DNA from: Diorhabda sublineata
Lineage: Eukaryota; Arthropoda; Insecta; Coleoptera; Chrysomelidae
DNA: 64,000 bases
Direction of reading: 5' to 3'
Assembly (NCBI RefSeq): GCF_026230105.1
Contig: NC_079474.1
Span: forward strand, 2,490,187 to 2,554,186
How positions within the stretch are numbered: the first letter of the stretch is position 1; each line of letters starts with the position of its first letter. Shown here in pieces: positions 47,881 to 60,665 of the stretch. Made by a program: the position numbers and the translations under genes. The notes beneath the pieces are model-generated. The model saw nothing but the letters and a program-made list of their open reading frames with translations, had not been told where the DNA came from and ran no database searches.

Positions 47881-50370
47881 TTTTGAAAATTAGGATATGT
47901 TGGAAAAATTCAATTGATAGCTATAATAACTGAAAACAATAAAAGCAGTATTTAATTGAAAACGAAAAATCCAATTATGAACCTTTTAATAATTTGGACA
48001 AAATCTATTATTAAAAATAGTTTAAAAAAACCTGCAGCATATTTTTCAACATCCTAGTAGACTTGTAGTTTTTTATACTAAAAATTCGAGATGCATTTTC
48101 ATTGGTTGATTTAATTGAATAATCAAATTCAAGTTTGACCATCCAAGTCTTGAGCCAATGTGAAAAATCAATAAACGCGATCAATTTATTATTGATTCTA
48201 TTGAATCTGAAAACTTCACTGCCATTAATGTACTGCCGGCGCGAAACATGACATCAAAAATAATTAAAACTAATTGCGAAGCTTCCAGATTTAGAAAATT
48301 CGTTTTTAAAGACTTTAGGATGTGCTAGGAGCCGCCATTTTTTTTTTTAGAAATTTTGTAGTATAATCTTAAATAAATAAAACGAGAGACTTACTGACAG
48401 TGAATAAATATTCGAATTGCTCACTGCGAAATGTACAAAATCAATTATATATAATAATTATAGAAAATAAAGCACGAAATAATCAATTGTTTTAAGAAAA
48501 TTTATTTATTCCTTACGTTCCACGGTAACAAAAAAGTATTCCACTGATTTTATTGGCTTAATCAGTCACAAAAAATCTACACATACATTCTTTTTTTTTT
48601 TCATTACTCGTCATTTCCTTATTTTCCTTTTTGGAAATATTTCCTAACTTATTTCTGATTCATTGTAATGAGGTTAGGAAAATTCTTCTTTTATCTATTG
48701 CAACTTGACCTTTGTCTGTATTATTCCGCAGTTATCGGGTATTTTAGAATGTTTTTTCGCCTTCTAGACTGCTCGATAGAGAATCGAATTTGTTACAAAA
48801 GCAATGAGAATGATAGAATTTATAGTAGCATAAAAAATTTTATCACTATATAAATAATGGATATCCCTATATGTGTATTTTCACTTTCTGTGAATCCAAA
48901 ATAATGAGGTTAGGTTCTTCTTTTACCAGTAATTTGTGTTTTGTCTCAATAAGTATACAGCTATCAAATAGTGCGCAGTTATTCTTGTTGTTTTCGACAA
49001 TTTTTGTAAAAAGTATGAGGAGGAGGAAAATTGACATAAAGAAACGAAAAGTTTTTCATTAAAAAGTTGATTTTTGTAAATAATGCTAAAAGAAATAATA
49101 CGATTCGGTAGAGTTAGTGGAAAATGGGTTTTTAAAAAATTATTAGAGCCTATCTTGGTGTTTTGTGTCGTTGAAAATGATTTTGAGGATGGAAGTGTGA
49201 CCAAAGAAGAAAATAGAGTTTGAGTTAGGTGTAAAAAAGCACTAGATTGTAATTTAACAAACAGGCAAGCCGTACTACACTAAAATTTGGTTTTCCTTTG
49301 GGAAATTCTCACACTTTTTGACTAAAAAGTAACTGAATATCTTCAAAAAGTCTTAGGGCAAATCCTAATTTATATTTCTTTGATATTTGGGTATTTACTG
49401 AGCTAGGTTTTAGGTTTCAGCACCAACATGTTGATATAAAAATTTTGTTTTGTTAATAATTTTCAAAATATCATCAATATAGTTTATAATTTAGAATTTT
49501 TTTCTAAATAAAAAAAGTTTTAATTTTAGTTTACCTGTAAAAAAGAAAATTATAACAATTTTTTTATTAAATTGATTGCCACAGTAATTTAAAATTAATT
49601 TTCGAAAAATTATTCTTAATAATAATTAATTTAAAACTAGTAACAAGTATGGTTGGGGATTTATTTGGAAATATTGAAAGAAATCTATCAGAAAAAAATA
49701 ATAAATTTCGCAAATTGTACATAAAAAATGGCGGCTGCTTTTTTTATATCAACAATAAGTATTATTTTAAATGAATGTGTTGAATTGAACGTCTTCAAAA
49801 TGTAACATTTTATACAATACACTAGAAAAATCTAGGGAAATAGGTCACATGATATTATAATATCCAAATATGTATAATATTAACCAATATCGAATTTCCA
49901 GCAATAATCTCGATTCTCCTTTCGTTCCCTCCAATAAAACAATCATTTATCTATAAAATCCTTTCCACTAGTGATATTTTCATTATCAAAACCCCCAGTA
50001 AGGTTTCAGTTTACCACCCACTTCTGATCGGTTGAAATTTAACATTTAACATCCTCCGGAAGGGCTACATCCGGAAATATGGAAGTTCCAATCTTTTACT
50101 TGGAGGAAGGGAACTAAAAGGTACATAAAGAAGCAACGGATAAAACACCAAAAAGAAGCAACGGATAAAACGGGGCGGGCATTCAGAGGTACAAACCTAA
50201 CCAATGCGTCCTTTATATTCTGTCCTAGGTAGCTGTCACTTGATTCCACTCATAACCATTCACAAATCCTCGAAAGAGCTGCCATCTTGTGGTTAAAATT
50301 CGAATGGAGCTCAGAGAACTTCCGTAAAAAAATTCCTTATATATCCCATATTAAATTCTATGCATTATAT
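47881..50370. other. No gene recognised
   Basis: AT-rich DNA. A diverged direct repeat begins with AATGAGGTTAGG at 48668 and 48903. AGAAGCAACGGATAAAAC is tandemly duplicated near 50129-50170. No coding sequence recognised. Confidence 0.4.
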
Positions 50371-51180
50371 ACAAGGTGTCTCAAAAGAAAGTTCCCATTA
50401 AAAAAAAAGCAATTTCAAGTAAGGATTTTATTAAAAAAAAATTCGTTGTTTACACCAGCATTCATTTAATCGAGCGCTAAAATTGTCTATGACGACTCGG
50501 CATGTATTCTCTGTAATAACTGCCAATTCGTGACGGATACTTTCTTTTAATTGCGCCAACGAAATGAGTGTATCAGCGTAAACTTTAGATTTGACATAAC
50601 TCCACAGGAAAAAATCTGTATGTGTTAAATCCGGCATGCGTAGAGGCCAATCTATGTACACCTTTCTTAGAGATCAATTTTAACTGAGCTTCTGGTTCCA
50701 TCTTCAATAAATTATATGCGTATACCTCCTCGTAGCCCATACGATCACTTTAGATGAATATAAGGGTTTTCATGGTTGTGTTTTGGGATTGGTTGCACTA
50801 CTACTTTTTGACGTGTCCATTAAGATGAAAATGAGCCTCATCCGGAAACAAGATGTTGGTAAACGCTAGAAGACGCTCAATCATCAAGCCTCTGACCATT
50901 ATCCTGAGACTTCAATTCTTGCTCTAACTGAATTTGTTAAGGGTGTAGCTCTAAAAATTTTTGTTTAAAATGCGAAATGGTGATCTAGAACGTTTGAAGC
51001 AACAGCAAGCTTCCGAATAGACAAATCAGGCTCGTCAAGAACATACCGGTCTTTCTTCTCTTCAAATGACTCGATCCATTTTCCAATCATTGACGAATAT
51101 TGCAGAATTTACTACCCGGAATTACCGGAATTTTTGTAAAATTCACGCTCCATAGCGACTAAATTCCTAAGAGGCAAGCT
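50371..51180 (-). pseudogene. Decayed Tc1/mariner-superfamily DDE transposase
   Basis: On the minus strand, 50821-50860 reads NILFPDEAHFHLNGHVK, matching the FxDEAHFHLNGxV segment around the second catalytic Asp in a common arthropod family. Farther on, 50431-50661 reads DWPLRMPDLTHTDFFLWSYV, then KSKVYADTLISLAQLKESI, matching WPPRSPDLTPxDFFLWGYxKxKVY with the last catalytic Asp, and runs to the C-terminus (NFSARLNECWCK). Stops and frameshifts interrupt it. ACAAGGTGTCTCAAAAGAAA at 50371 may be the terminal inverted repeat. The other end seems cut off by the retroelement fragment that starts near 51.24 kb. Confidence 0.8.
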
Positions 51181-51234
51181 ACCAATTGATAAAAACTTTT
51201 CTCGTTATCGATATTATATCCATCAATGTCTAAT

Positions 51235-51760
51235 TTTTGCCGGAAGAATCCAAATATCTCATGTATATTGGGGGCAACGACGAGGCGGACTCACTCGCCA
51301 AACTCGGATCGGCGGACTCACCGAGGGGCCCAGAACCCTTCCTTGGTGTGGCTAAAGGTGTTTCCATCGCGTCTCTGAACGATCTACTCACAAGGCGGGT
51401 TTGGTAGATATGGATAGAGATATCCGAAGGCACATCCACACACCAAACAACTGCTCCAACTAAACAGGCGCGAAATCAGACTAGTGACCGGACTTCTAAC
51501 CGGACACTGCCATCTAAGAGATCATCTTCACACCATGGGCGTCTCGGACGATCCGGAGTGTCGTTGGTGCTTGGAGGAGGACGAAACCGCAGACCACGTC
51601 ATCTGTGATTGCCCTGCACTCATAGGAGAGCGGGTTAAACACCTGGGCAAATCTCACAGCTTGCCTAATGACATCAAAGGGTTCAAGCCAAACCGCCTGA
51701 TGGGCTTCTCTAAGGACATCGGCGGTAACGTCAAGTAGAGCACGATGGGCTGAGTTCAAC
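51235..51760 (+). pseudogene. RNase H tail of a non-LTR retrotransposon (second copy)
   Basis: About 51270-51410 reads GGNDEADSLAKLGSADSPRG, then VAKGVSIASLNDLLTRRVW, the end of the RNase H domain (GNxEAD..AKxGS). From 51484 a clean frame of 84 codons reads TGLLTGHCHLRDHLHTMGVS, DDPECRWCLEEDETADHVIC and DCPALIGERVKHLGKS, then LPNDIKGFKPNRLMGFSKDI and TAG. The C-x2-C, H and C residues of the terminal zinc knuckle are intact. It is the same family as 9.0-11.46 kb, without tandem amplification. The 5' part of the element is missing and an in-frame TAG splits the region near 51.41 kb. Confidence 0.85.
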
Positions 51761-54224
51761 GGACCATTGGCCGCGCATATAATCTTTAGATTATTTCAAA
51801 AATGTTGCATAATAAAAAAATTCCTGTATGAAAATCTTGGGTGTTGAAATCATATAAACTGGAAGCCGTACGTTTACATAGGGTGACAAAAACTTTTCTT
51901 TGGTAGAATGATTGTTTTTCATATGTTTAATAAAACTTATCGTGTCATAACATGTCATATTACTAAATCCATTTCGGAAATAATATAACTACAAAGAAGG
52001 AGAATCGTTATCGAATTAAATACTGAAGAAGTCTTTCCACAATTTAGGTTATAATCAAATATGTTTATTTCATGGTTAATCTTCTTTTCAATTCATGTAT
52101 ACCTACAGGTTTTGTTATTATTATTGAGAAACCCTCATATTAAATAATCAATAAGTCTGGTGATTCGGCAGGCTATCTTATGGCACACAAGCAGAATGAG
52201 GAACAGCTCTATCTTTTCAAAATCACATAAGATACATTTCACAGATAAAATCCCCTCTAAGTATTGCCAGTAATATCAGCTTACGCATTTGTTTTCTAAG
52301 GGTATTTGTATCATCTTTAAAACCACCTATTGTAATAATCTGTCATGACGACATGTAGAGCACAAACTGAAAATTTGAAATAACAGAAACTTTTCACTAT
52401 TTTTCATCAACAAAATTACACGATAATGAGAAATAATTCAACCAAGCTGTTTGGGTATCGAGCCTCTTTTTTGCATCCATTATTTTCACACACAAACACA
52501 ATAGGTGAAGTTAACACAAAAATATAACACATTCCCTATATGAAAATATTCCTTTCCAATTAAAAATAACGAATTTCTTTCTATCTAACCTTATTTTTCC
52601 AATTCACACTGTATGTACGTTTTGAAAAAACTTCCTATAATGTAAAGTAACTGATTTTAATGGATTTAAAGGTGATTTGAAATGAAAATTAATTTTAATA
52701 TACTCGTAAAACCTTTTTTCCCTCGATTTTTCCTGAAATAAGTAATAAAGAATAATGTTTACTATCAACAATAATAACTAAGCACAAGTTTCTACATTTC
52801 CAGTCGTTTCACGCCATCATCATCATTTTGGTACGCGTCATTGAAATTTGCAAGTGTTCACTATGTGCCATTCATACATAAGTTTTTTTTATAATTTATT
52901 CAATATAAACGGCTTTTACGATAAGTTTGCAAATACACAAAATGGATTTTGGAATATAATGTTGTGAATTCCCATACTGATGATTCTAAAAAGATCCATA
53001 TAAAAAAAGTAATCGTATTATCGTTTAAATTGTTGAAATATTTTCTAAACAGTTGATGAAATATTGTTGTAAAAATCACGGAAATATTCACTCATCATAA
53101 AGGTTATGAACCTTTGCGTCAACTACTCAAAACACAACACCGATTGGGGTAAGCATATAACAGATGTTTTACATCGTTGCCACGTTGTAAGTTTTTTAAT
53201 TGTTAGTATTAAAACGATATGATTCAACTAATATAATATAAGAAATAGAATATATTTTGAGACAATCAAGATTTAAATTACCATTTTAATATGATTATTA
53301 GAAAATTTGATTAGACGAAACCAAAAAATCAATATTATTTCCCCGATTTGAGACAAATAAATCTTACAACACTGAAGATAGATGCCACATTATTACCAAC
53401 GTTTAGAATGAAATTTTTCCTAATACACGAGTATTGATTCCGCTTACATTTTTGATATTCAGTTTTGGTCACTATCTTAGATTTGCTAACTTGACGTAAT
53501 TGCTGTTTGATATTCAATTAGAAATGTAGCAATGACAAAATATGCTTACTATATACAGTATTTCTATAAATATTATTTAACGATGAATTTTTTCAGATAG
53601 AATTAGTATCAAGAGATAATTAGTAGTTGATAGTGATAATCTGGTGTCTGTTGACGAGGAATGTCTGGCTATAGCTTGAAAAATATTTTTTTCAATTTGG
53701 ATGATTTTTCTATATGTATTTACGAATCACAAATATGTAAATCTGGTAATAGACATGGACATTTTGAGGTTTAAGTCCTCTAAAAAAATCTCTTCAAGTT
53801 GTGGATTGCAAAAGGAGGTTCACAATTTAATCATTATTACAAGCAAAAAATACATCAGATTAGAAATTTTTCCCAAATGAATATTAAAATCATAAACAGT
53901 ACAAATAATAGTTCTGAAGATGAAAAAACAAATCGGAAATGATCAATCAAGGTTTTGTAGAATTATCACCAAATTTGTACAGCAATGTGGTCATTTGAAC
54001 AATTAAAGATCGCTGATGATGATGTCCAAACTGATTGAAACGTAACTTGGAATCAATGAAAAATAAGAAAAAATTATGTTAGTCTCTGTCGGGATGGATG
54101 GATGGGTCTATCTTTCCAATCAACTAGTCCACTTAAGCAAAATTTGACTAGTGATTAGTCTTTTAACGAGACATGGGTATCACTGATGTTACAGTAGATC
54201 ACACCATCACGCCAGTACTGACAC
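51761..54224. other. No gene recognised
   Basis: AT-rich intergenic DNA. Frames at 52900-53091 and 53335-53517 are short and featureless. Confidence 0.45.
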
Positions 54225-55400
54225 GTGTAAGTTGAAACTCACTGAAGTTAAAAGGTGTCCAGAACCGATACGTGCAGGTTAAAACTATGTACAAGCTTGG
54301 CAGTTTATTCGGTTACGTAAAAAAGTGCTCAGTGCAGGTCAAACTCATGGGCAAGTTTTACAGTTTTCCCAGTAACGTTAAGAAGTACCCAGCGCCGATT
54401 CGTGCAGGTTTGAACTTATGGGAGAGCTTGACAGTTTACTTGGTGACCTTAAAAGTTGCTCACGTGCAGGTTCAAATTCATGTGGAAGCTTCACAGTTTG
54501 TCCAGTAACGTTAAAAAGCACCCAGCACCAACACGTTAGGTCCGAACTCATGGAAAAGCTTGACAGTTTGCTCACTGACGTTAAAAGATATCCAGAATCG
54601 ACACGTGCAGGTTTAAACGATGTGTAAGCTTTACAGTTTGTCCAGTAACGTTAAAAAGCACCCAGCGCCAACACGTTAGGTCAGAACTCATGGGAAAGCT
54701 TGACAGTTTATTCGGTGACGTTAAAAAGTGCCCACGTGCAGGTTCAAACTCATGCGGAAGCTTTACAGTCTGCTCACTGACGTTAAAAGATGTCCAGAAT
54801 CGACACCTGCAGGATCAAATTCATGGGCAAGTTTTACAGTTTGTCCAGTAACGTTAAAAAGCACCCAGCGCCAACACGTTAGGTCAGAACTCATGGGAAA
54901 TCTTGACAGTTTATTCGGTGACGTTAAAAAGTGCCCACGTGCAGGTTCAAACTCATGCGGAAGCTTTACAGTCTGCTCACTGACGTTAAAAGATGTCCAG
55001 AATCGACACCTGCAGGATCAAATTCATGGGCAAGTTTTACAGTTTGTCCAGTAACGTTAAAAAGCACCCAGCGCCAACACGTTAGGTCAGAACTCATGGG
55101 AAAGCTTGACAGTTTATTCGGTGACGTTAAAAAGTGCCCACGTGCAGGTTCAAACTCATGCGGAAGCTTTACAGTCTGCTCACTGACGTTAAAAGATGTC
55201 CAGAATCGACACCTGCAGGATCAAATTCATGGGCAAGTTTTACAGTTTGTCCAGTAACGTTAAAAAGCACCCAGGCCAACACGTTAGGTCAGAACTCATG
55301 GGAAATCTTGACAGTTTATTCGGTGACGTTAAAAAGTGCCCACGTGCAGGTTCAAACTCATGCGGAAGCTTGACAGTTGACTCTATGACCTTAAAAGATG
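54225..55400. repeat. Tandem array, 68-bp monomers organised as 203-bp trimers
   Basis: The monomer pattern is CACGTGCAGGTTCAAACTCA, TG..GAAGCTT.ACAGTTT, then GT.ACGTTAAAAAGTGCCCA, repeating about every 68 bases. Between about 54680 and 55330 three distinct monomers form a 203-bp trimer that recurs three times almost unchanged (landmark CGTGCAGGTTCAAACTCATG at 54735, 54938, 55141). Outer monomers are divergent. The 108-codon frames here are artefacts of the repeat. Confidence 0.95.
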
Positions 55401-56082
55401 ATTTATTAGCTTTTCCAAGGACATAAGCCTTTAATAGTTTTATGTGATCAGGATATCAAGTTTTAATTTTATTAATTTGAAACTTTGTTTAACAAAATTT
55501 CGATTTGTATTTCAAATAATAAGTATGACGTTCAGGAATTTGGAATATTTCGAAAAGTGAGCATATTTTGAAATTAATTATCGTAAACCTTATTTATTGA
55601 TTTCGTCGTTATATGAATGGAAAGTTTTTCTTTAAATAAACAGGGAATTAATTCAATTATATTCATAATTTTTTATCGTTAACTATATCTCGAAAATTTA
55701 TTGCAACAAACGAAAATAAAATTATTTTAAACGATTTATCGAAATACCAAACGTTTTCTCATGAATTATTAGTTGTAACCTCCAAATTAATCAGTTTAAA
55801 TTACAAAATTCAAGAGACTACGGTACTTATTCCAGGCAGGGTGTCGATTTCGATCGATTCCCATACTCCATAAAAATCTTTGCTACATTTGTGATGTATT
55901 TAACTGTTTTATCGTCTTCTGCTCTAGAAGTGACAGTTTTTAATTACCTAGTTTCCAAACAATTCGCGACTCTCATTCCTATTTTCTTGGGAAGAAATAA
56001 CGTTTTAGAGTTCCAGAATTGGGTTTTCGTTGTTTAGTTCTGTTTGTGCCATATTTTTAAACAATTTCGGCTTTATTTGTGT
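55401..56082. other. No gene recognised
   Basis: AT-rich spacer between the 203-bp array and the second hAT-like MITE. Confidence 0.45.
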
Positions 56083-56090
56083 GAGTTTAA

Positions 56091-56296
56091 CAGGGCCGGA
56101 TTAAGATTTATAAGGCCCGGGGCTAAAATAATGACGGGGCCCCTTAAGGAATTCGAAAACCCGGAAAAATTCACAAAATAATATCAATACGTTAGATTTG
56201 TGGTATCAACACATAAAAAATTTCCAAAATTGGGGCCTTCTTGGACCTGGGGCCCGGGGCTATAGCCCCCCAAGCCCCCAGCTTAATCCGGCGCTG
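56091..56296 (-). mobile_element. hAT-like MITE, second copy, 206 bp
   Basis: The ends are CAGGGCCGGATTAAG and CTTAATCCGGCGCTG. The interior is the reverse complement of the 19.4-kb copy (for example GGCCCGGGGCTA.. and CCAAAATTGGGGCC). It is flanked by GAGTTTAA (56083-56090) and GAGTCGAA (56297-56304), an 8-bp target duplication with two differences, consistent with an older hAT insertion. Confidence 0.85.
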
Positions 56297-56839
56297 GAGT
56301 CGAAGGCCCGACTGTCATAGATGATTCCTGAATTGTGCAACTACTAGATCTTCCAATTAGAAGGGTTCCTATTGATTTGGAGTTTGTCTGGGATATAATT
56401 TAAAAATTGCTTATTCCCATTCATTCGATTTGTTTATGTTTATGAACAATTACAATTATTGTTTGGAACAGACTAAAGAAACAATTTCCATTCATTGATT
56501 GTACTCAATCTGTATAAGTAATTTGTGTACCACAATTATTATGTTTTAAATATTTCGGATTCTACATTAATTGTCCTTTAATTAGATATTATTAAATCGA
56601 AACACCAGCTTGTACTTATATAATAATAAAAAAAAACAACTTTATATGCAATATCGATGATACTCGTTTTCGGGAATGTACATACCAACATTGAATCGTT
56701 TTATTTTTGGTTTTTCACTATTCTAATATAGTTATTCACATTTTTATTTACGTATATTTATTTCTGAAAATACGAAGCGGAAAATATTGAAAAAAATATA
56801 AATGAGAAGCTAATTGTTTTTAAAATGTATCGATATCCA

Positions 56840-57590
56840 CAAAACTATGGACTATCGAGGTGTTGGACCGTAAAATTGATTCTCGATGGCGTGTTTGTAG
56901 AAAATTTTTCTTTTTGACTCAAAATAAGCTTCAGTTTCATCAATTTCTTCTCTATTTGAGCTGAATTCCTTACCGACGAGCAATTTTTTGTGATCAGCGA
57001 ATAGCCAGTAGTCACTGGAGGCCAGATCTGGACTCTACGGTGGATGAGCACGCATACCGAAGCCATAACATTCCCAGCTGACTGTTGTACCTTCGGAAGT
57101 GGTTCAACGACTTTAGTCCACTCAAATTATGATCGTTTCGATTCCAGATTGAAGTGATGGATCCATTGTCTCATATCGACGCAAAAAATCTGATTTATTT
57201 CGTGTACACATGACCAAACATTGCTCGGAATCACCAACAAGTTGTTGTTTTTGAGCGACTGTGAGTAAACGCGGCAACCACGCTTTCTAATGGCTAAACG
57301 TTCATGTATAATTGTAAACACACTGCCAATTAACTCACGAATTTTCAATTTACGATTAGATATAACCAATTCGTGGACAATTTTCTCGAGTAACCACATC
57401 AATTGGACAACCAGAGCGTTCACCATCATCGGTATCTGCACGTCCACGTTTAAATTCAACAAACTAATAACAAATTGTTCTTTTCAAGCCATTGCTGAGT
57501 TTGTAGAATATTTTTTTCATTAATAAGCTATGATAAATTGACACACAAGTAGCTTCACTTGAACGGCTGTCATTTTTTTTGTGACTAATT
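56840..57590 (-). pseudogene. Mariner transposase, nearly full length but broken
   Basis: On the minus strand, in order: FVEFKRGRADTDDGERSGCP then IDVVTRENCPRIG (57360-57465; the FxxGRxxxxDxERSGRP linker); SNRKLKIRELIGSVFTIIHE and LAIRKRG (helix-turn-helix); VDMRQWIHHFNLESKR (57127-57180; equivalent of VDETWIHHYxPExK, with the catalytic DE disrupted); MRAHPP, a stop, SPDLASSDYWL (57000-57060; last catalytic Asp); and VGKEFSSNREEIDETEAYFE toward the C-terminus. At least three frameshifts or stops separate the blocks. Clearly mariner family, inactive. Sequence near 57550-57600 may be the 5' end. Confidence 0.88.
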
Positions 57591-57599
57591 CGAATGACA

Positions 57600-60465
57600 T
57601 GACATTTGACATAATCTTTTGAAAGTTGGTACGTATGGATTTAAAAATTGCAGCGTCATCTGTGCGTAAGTCAAACGACTTATTGGGTGATGTATTAGAT
57701 AGAAAGAAGATTGAAACGACTTATCAAGTTCTTTAGGGTGGAGTGTCTTGTATATTTCATCAAAAGTCTTAAGGAATAGTAATATCAAAATCTTGGGAAG
57801 TGAGACTTGCAAATTCCAGAAAAATTGTTTTCCTCGGGAAGATTCTACGTATTTTGGAAGACGAAGTATAATTTTGTACAAAACATCTTCCAAATATAGG
57901 TGCAGATTGGCTAAAAAGCTAAGATAACCCCCCAAACAATCACAATTATTGAAGTCCTGCAGACATTAAACGAATAGTCGTCATCTCCAACACAATTTCG
58001 TTAACCAATCACTTTTTTATATAACTGGAAAAAAGGAAAAAAATCCTACGTGTATATTTGAGTTTGAAACTTCTATTAGCTTAATTCCGTTTATAAATTC
58101 GAACGTGAGGTAAAAAATCTATAATAAACGCCAGCATAGAGGCAACCACGACTACTACAGGCTGACGTTTGGGTTGTCTATCTCGTAGGTGAATAAATAA
58201 AATTATACTTTCAATGGAAATTCAACAGAATGTTTTCGTGTTAATGGAGAGGACATTTCACTATTTATTAGTTGAACCAGGAAGTTATTAGGACGAAAAA
58301 ACTAAATTTTGACGTATACAGGACCGTATTTAAGTATGGGGACGTCAAATACATCTGTTATAAGTATTTTAGAAATTTTCTGATTTTGATGCAACATTAG
58401 CAAAATATAAGTCATTGTTTTATAATTATAATCATCGAAATAGTTAATAACCGATATTAAAACGATTCAAAAGCAACAATTTATCATTTTAAAAATAACG
58501 TATGTATAAAGGTTTATTGGAAAGTCAAATGTCTCTATGAATTTTTTTTTGCTAAACTAATTTCTTCTTCTAATTAAGAATTATTTTTTCTAAAACTCAA
58601 TCAAACGTTTTAGCAGAGATTTACTTTGTCTTTTATTATTTTTAACTTGAAACCAATATGAAAAATACAAGTAACGACAACTACATATGACGTATGACGT
58701 ATGACAGAGCGGTCATCTATTGAAGACTTTTCAATATACCTAATTTTATTTAGTTTTTTTTAAATCAAAAATAGTTTGTATATCTATTCAAAATAGATAA
58801 AAATAACTATTCTTTTACGATATATTTAAGTAATCTCTAAAGATTGAGACTGTCGAAAAATTATATCTTAATATTTAGGAAAATTTTTACTAGTAACATT
58901 TGATTTTAGATAGTTGGGTACCTTTAAAATTTTATTCACGTTTAACATTACATAACCTAAAATAAATAAATAGTAATTTTTCTAATAAACAACTATCTGC
59001 TCAAGGATTATTATACTCGAAAAGAAATACCAAGTTTGTAAAAATAGTATAGGGTAGTTTTTAATCAAATATAAAATTGTGATTGGCGATAAAAGGCCCT
59101 TTCTAACCCGATATATTGATTCAATCGCGTTTTCTGCTTGAATTGATCCTTTCGGAACCACGTTTTTGAGTTGAATTTCCTGCAACCCTGGATCCACAAA
59201 GTTTCGTAGCATATCTACTTTTCTTCTTGTTGAGCCTATCCGTGACGAATGTCTACGATCATTATGGTAACCTTTATTCAATCAGAAGCAAAGTAAAAAT
59301 GTTGAGGGGTGGCTATATTGAGCAAGGCTCTGCTTGAATCGTGTTTTATGGAGGTGTTGTGGTGTCAGGTTTCTAAAAATGGGATTTTAGGGTTAGCATC
59401 TTGCACTAAGACTTTTTTCGCTCGATCTTTGAGCGATTGGGACGCTCCAGCGGAACCAAAAGTACTTACATTAAAGCAGTCGTTTGTAGTAGTTTGTAGT
59501 AATCGTGAGATAGAGGCTCACACAACTCCAACGACTTCTGGAAAATACGCCTTATAAATATCCTCTATCTGTGTGAAAAGCAAAAACTGATTGGAAAACT
59601 GAGCGAATTTCCATAACTATTTGTTTGTGAGATAATGAGGATTGGAATGATCGTAATTCAAACATCAGAAAGGTCCCTACAGCCATCTATTGGAGAAATT
59701 TGGAAAATACGAGGAAGACGACAGTGGAAAGAAAAATAAATAGGCTACGTTAGAGGCTTTAATACAGGGATGAATTGAGCAGATGTTGCAGAATGTATTG
59801 AAATATTTATTCGATATTAGATTTACAAATAGAATTTCGAAATGAGTACAAAATTTTTGTATGTTTAGAATCTCGGAATAGATGAAGTTCTTTATTGAAC
59901 TATTGACCAAAATATAAAAAAGAATTTAATATCAATGAATGTAATAATGAAGAACCTACTATTTTTATAATTATACAGAATATTAAATGGTTGTACATAA
60001 ATATCTAATTTTAGGTTATGAATGTCATATGTGGATTTAAATTATTATACAATGCCCTACACAAACTAAATTGTTTTTAATATTCTCTATGTTCATTTTT
60101 ATCGATAAATTTATTAATTATTTATGATAGTTTATCATTAACGTAATATTAATAATTAAGGGAGAAAATAGAAGATACATTCACTAGTTTTTGAGAAAAA
60201 AAAACATAAATTTCCTTATACATTAATATTTTCATGAATATTTCTTCTTGGTGAAAACTTCAGTCCAGTTTATGCACCCTATAATGAAGATTACCAACAT
60301 TTCTTCATTGTTGAACATTCCTCCAACAAATTCTCAAAAAAAAGAAAAAGATAACGATAAAAAAGAACCCAGTGGCAATTTTTGGGTCGAAATATGACAA
60401 ATAAGTAATCGATAAGTTAAACCAGATATTTTTCCTTCTGATTGGAAACACTTTTGTCTAAGTCG
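57600..60465. other. No gene recognised
   Basis: AT-rich DNA. Frames at 57585-57935 (116 codons, minus), 58982-59281 (99 codons, minus) and 59309-59557 (82 codons, plus) show no motif I recognise. The middle one has a protein-like segment (RHSSRIGSTRRKVDMLRNFV) and might be another transposon scrap. Confidence 0.4.
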
Positions 60466-60665
60466 TTTGTATGCCCTAAATTGATTTTGGAGAAAAGAAA
60501 CAAGTCACAAAGCGATAGATCCAGCGAACGAGGCGGTTGTGGTAACTTCAGAATCTTTCTGGAAGCTTAAAAAACCGCGATGTCTTTTGACCTTTTTTAC
60601 AAGTTTTCCACGATGGAATACTCTTACTTACCGGGTGGAACTAGGTTGTCAAACAAGTAGATAAA
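60466..60665 (-). pseudogene. Mariner-like transposase scrap
   Basis: On the minus strand 60481-60543 reads PQPPRSLDLSLCDLFLFSKI, matching HPPYSPDLSPCDFFLFPxxK around the final catalytic Asp of mariner transposases. Upstream, SKDIAVF resembles the FLxxKxIxVLxHPPYS lead-in but with stops. Little else is recognisable. Confidence 0.6.

Noticed and set aside
48330..49740. Inverted GCCGCCATTTTTT / AAAAAATGGCGGC pair as transposon ends
   Set aside because: Similarity stops after about 15 bases plus a T-run, and no target duplication or coding remnant supports a single element.
54272..55426. Open frames of 69-108 codons on the plus strand
   Set aside because: They are generated by the 203-bp tandem array and repeat identically at 203-base intervals. 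No protein signature.
57585..57935. 116-codon minus-strand frame as a gene
   Set aside because: It starts at a GTG, has no recognisable motif, and abuts a dead mariner. It may be transposon flank, but nothing supports expression.
59309..59557. 82-codon frame as a gene
   Set aside because: No recognisable motif and no start context or partner exon. Length is within chance expectation.
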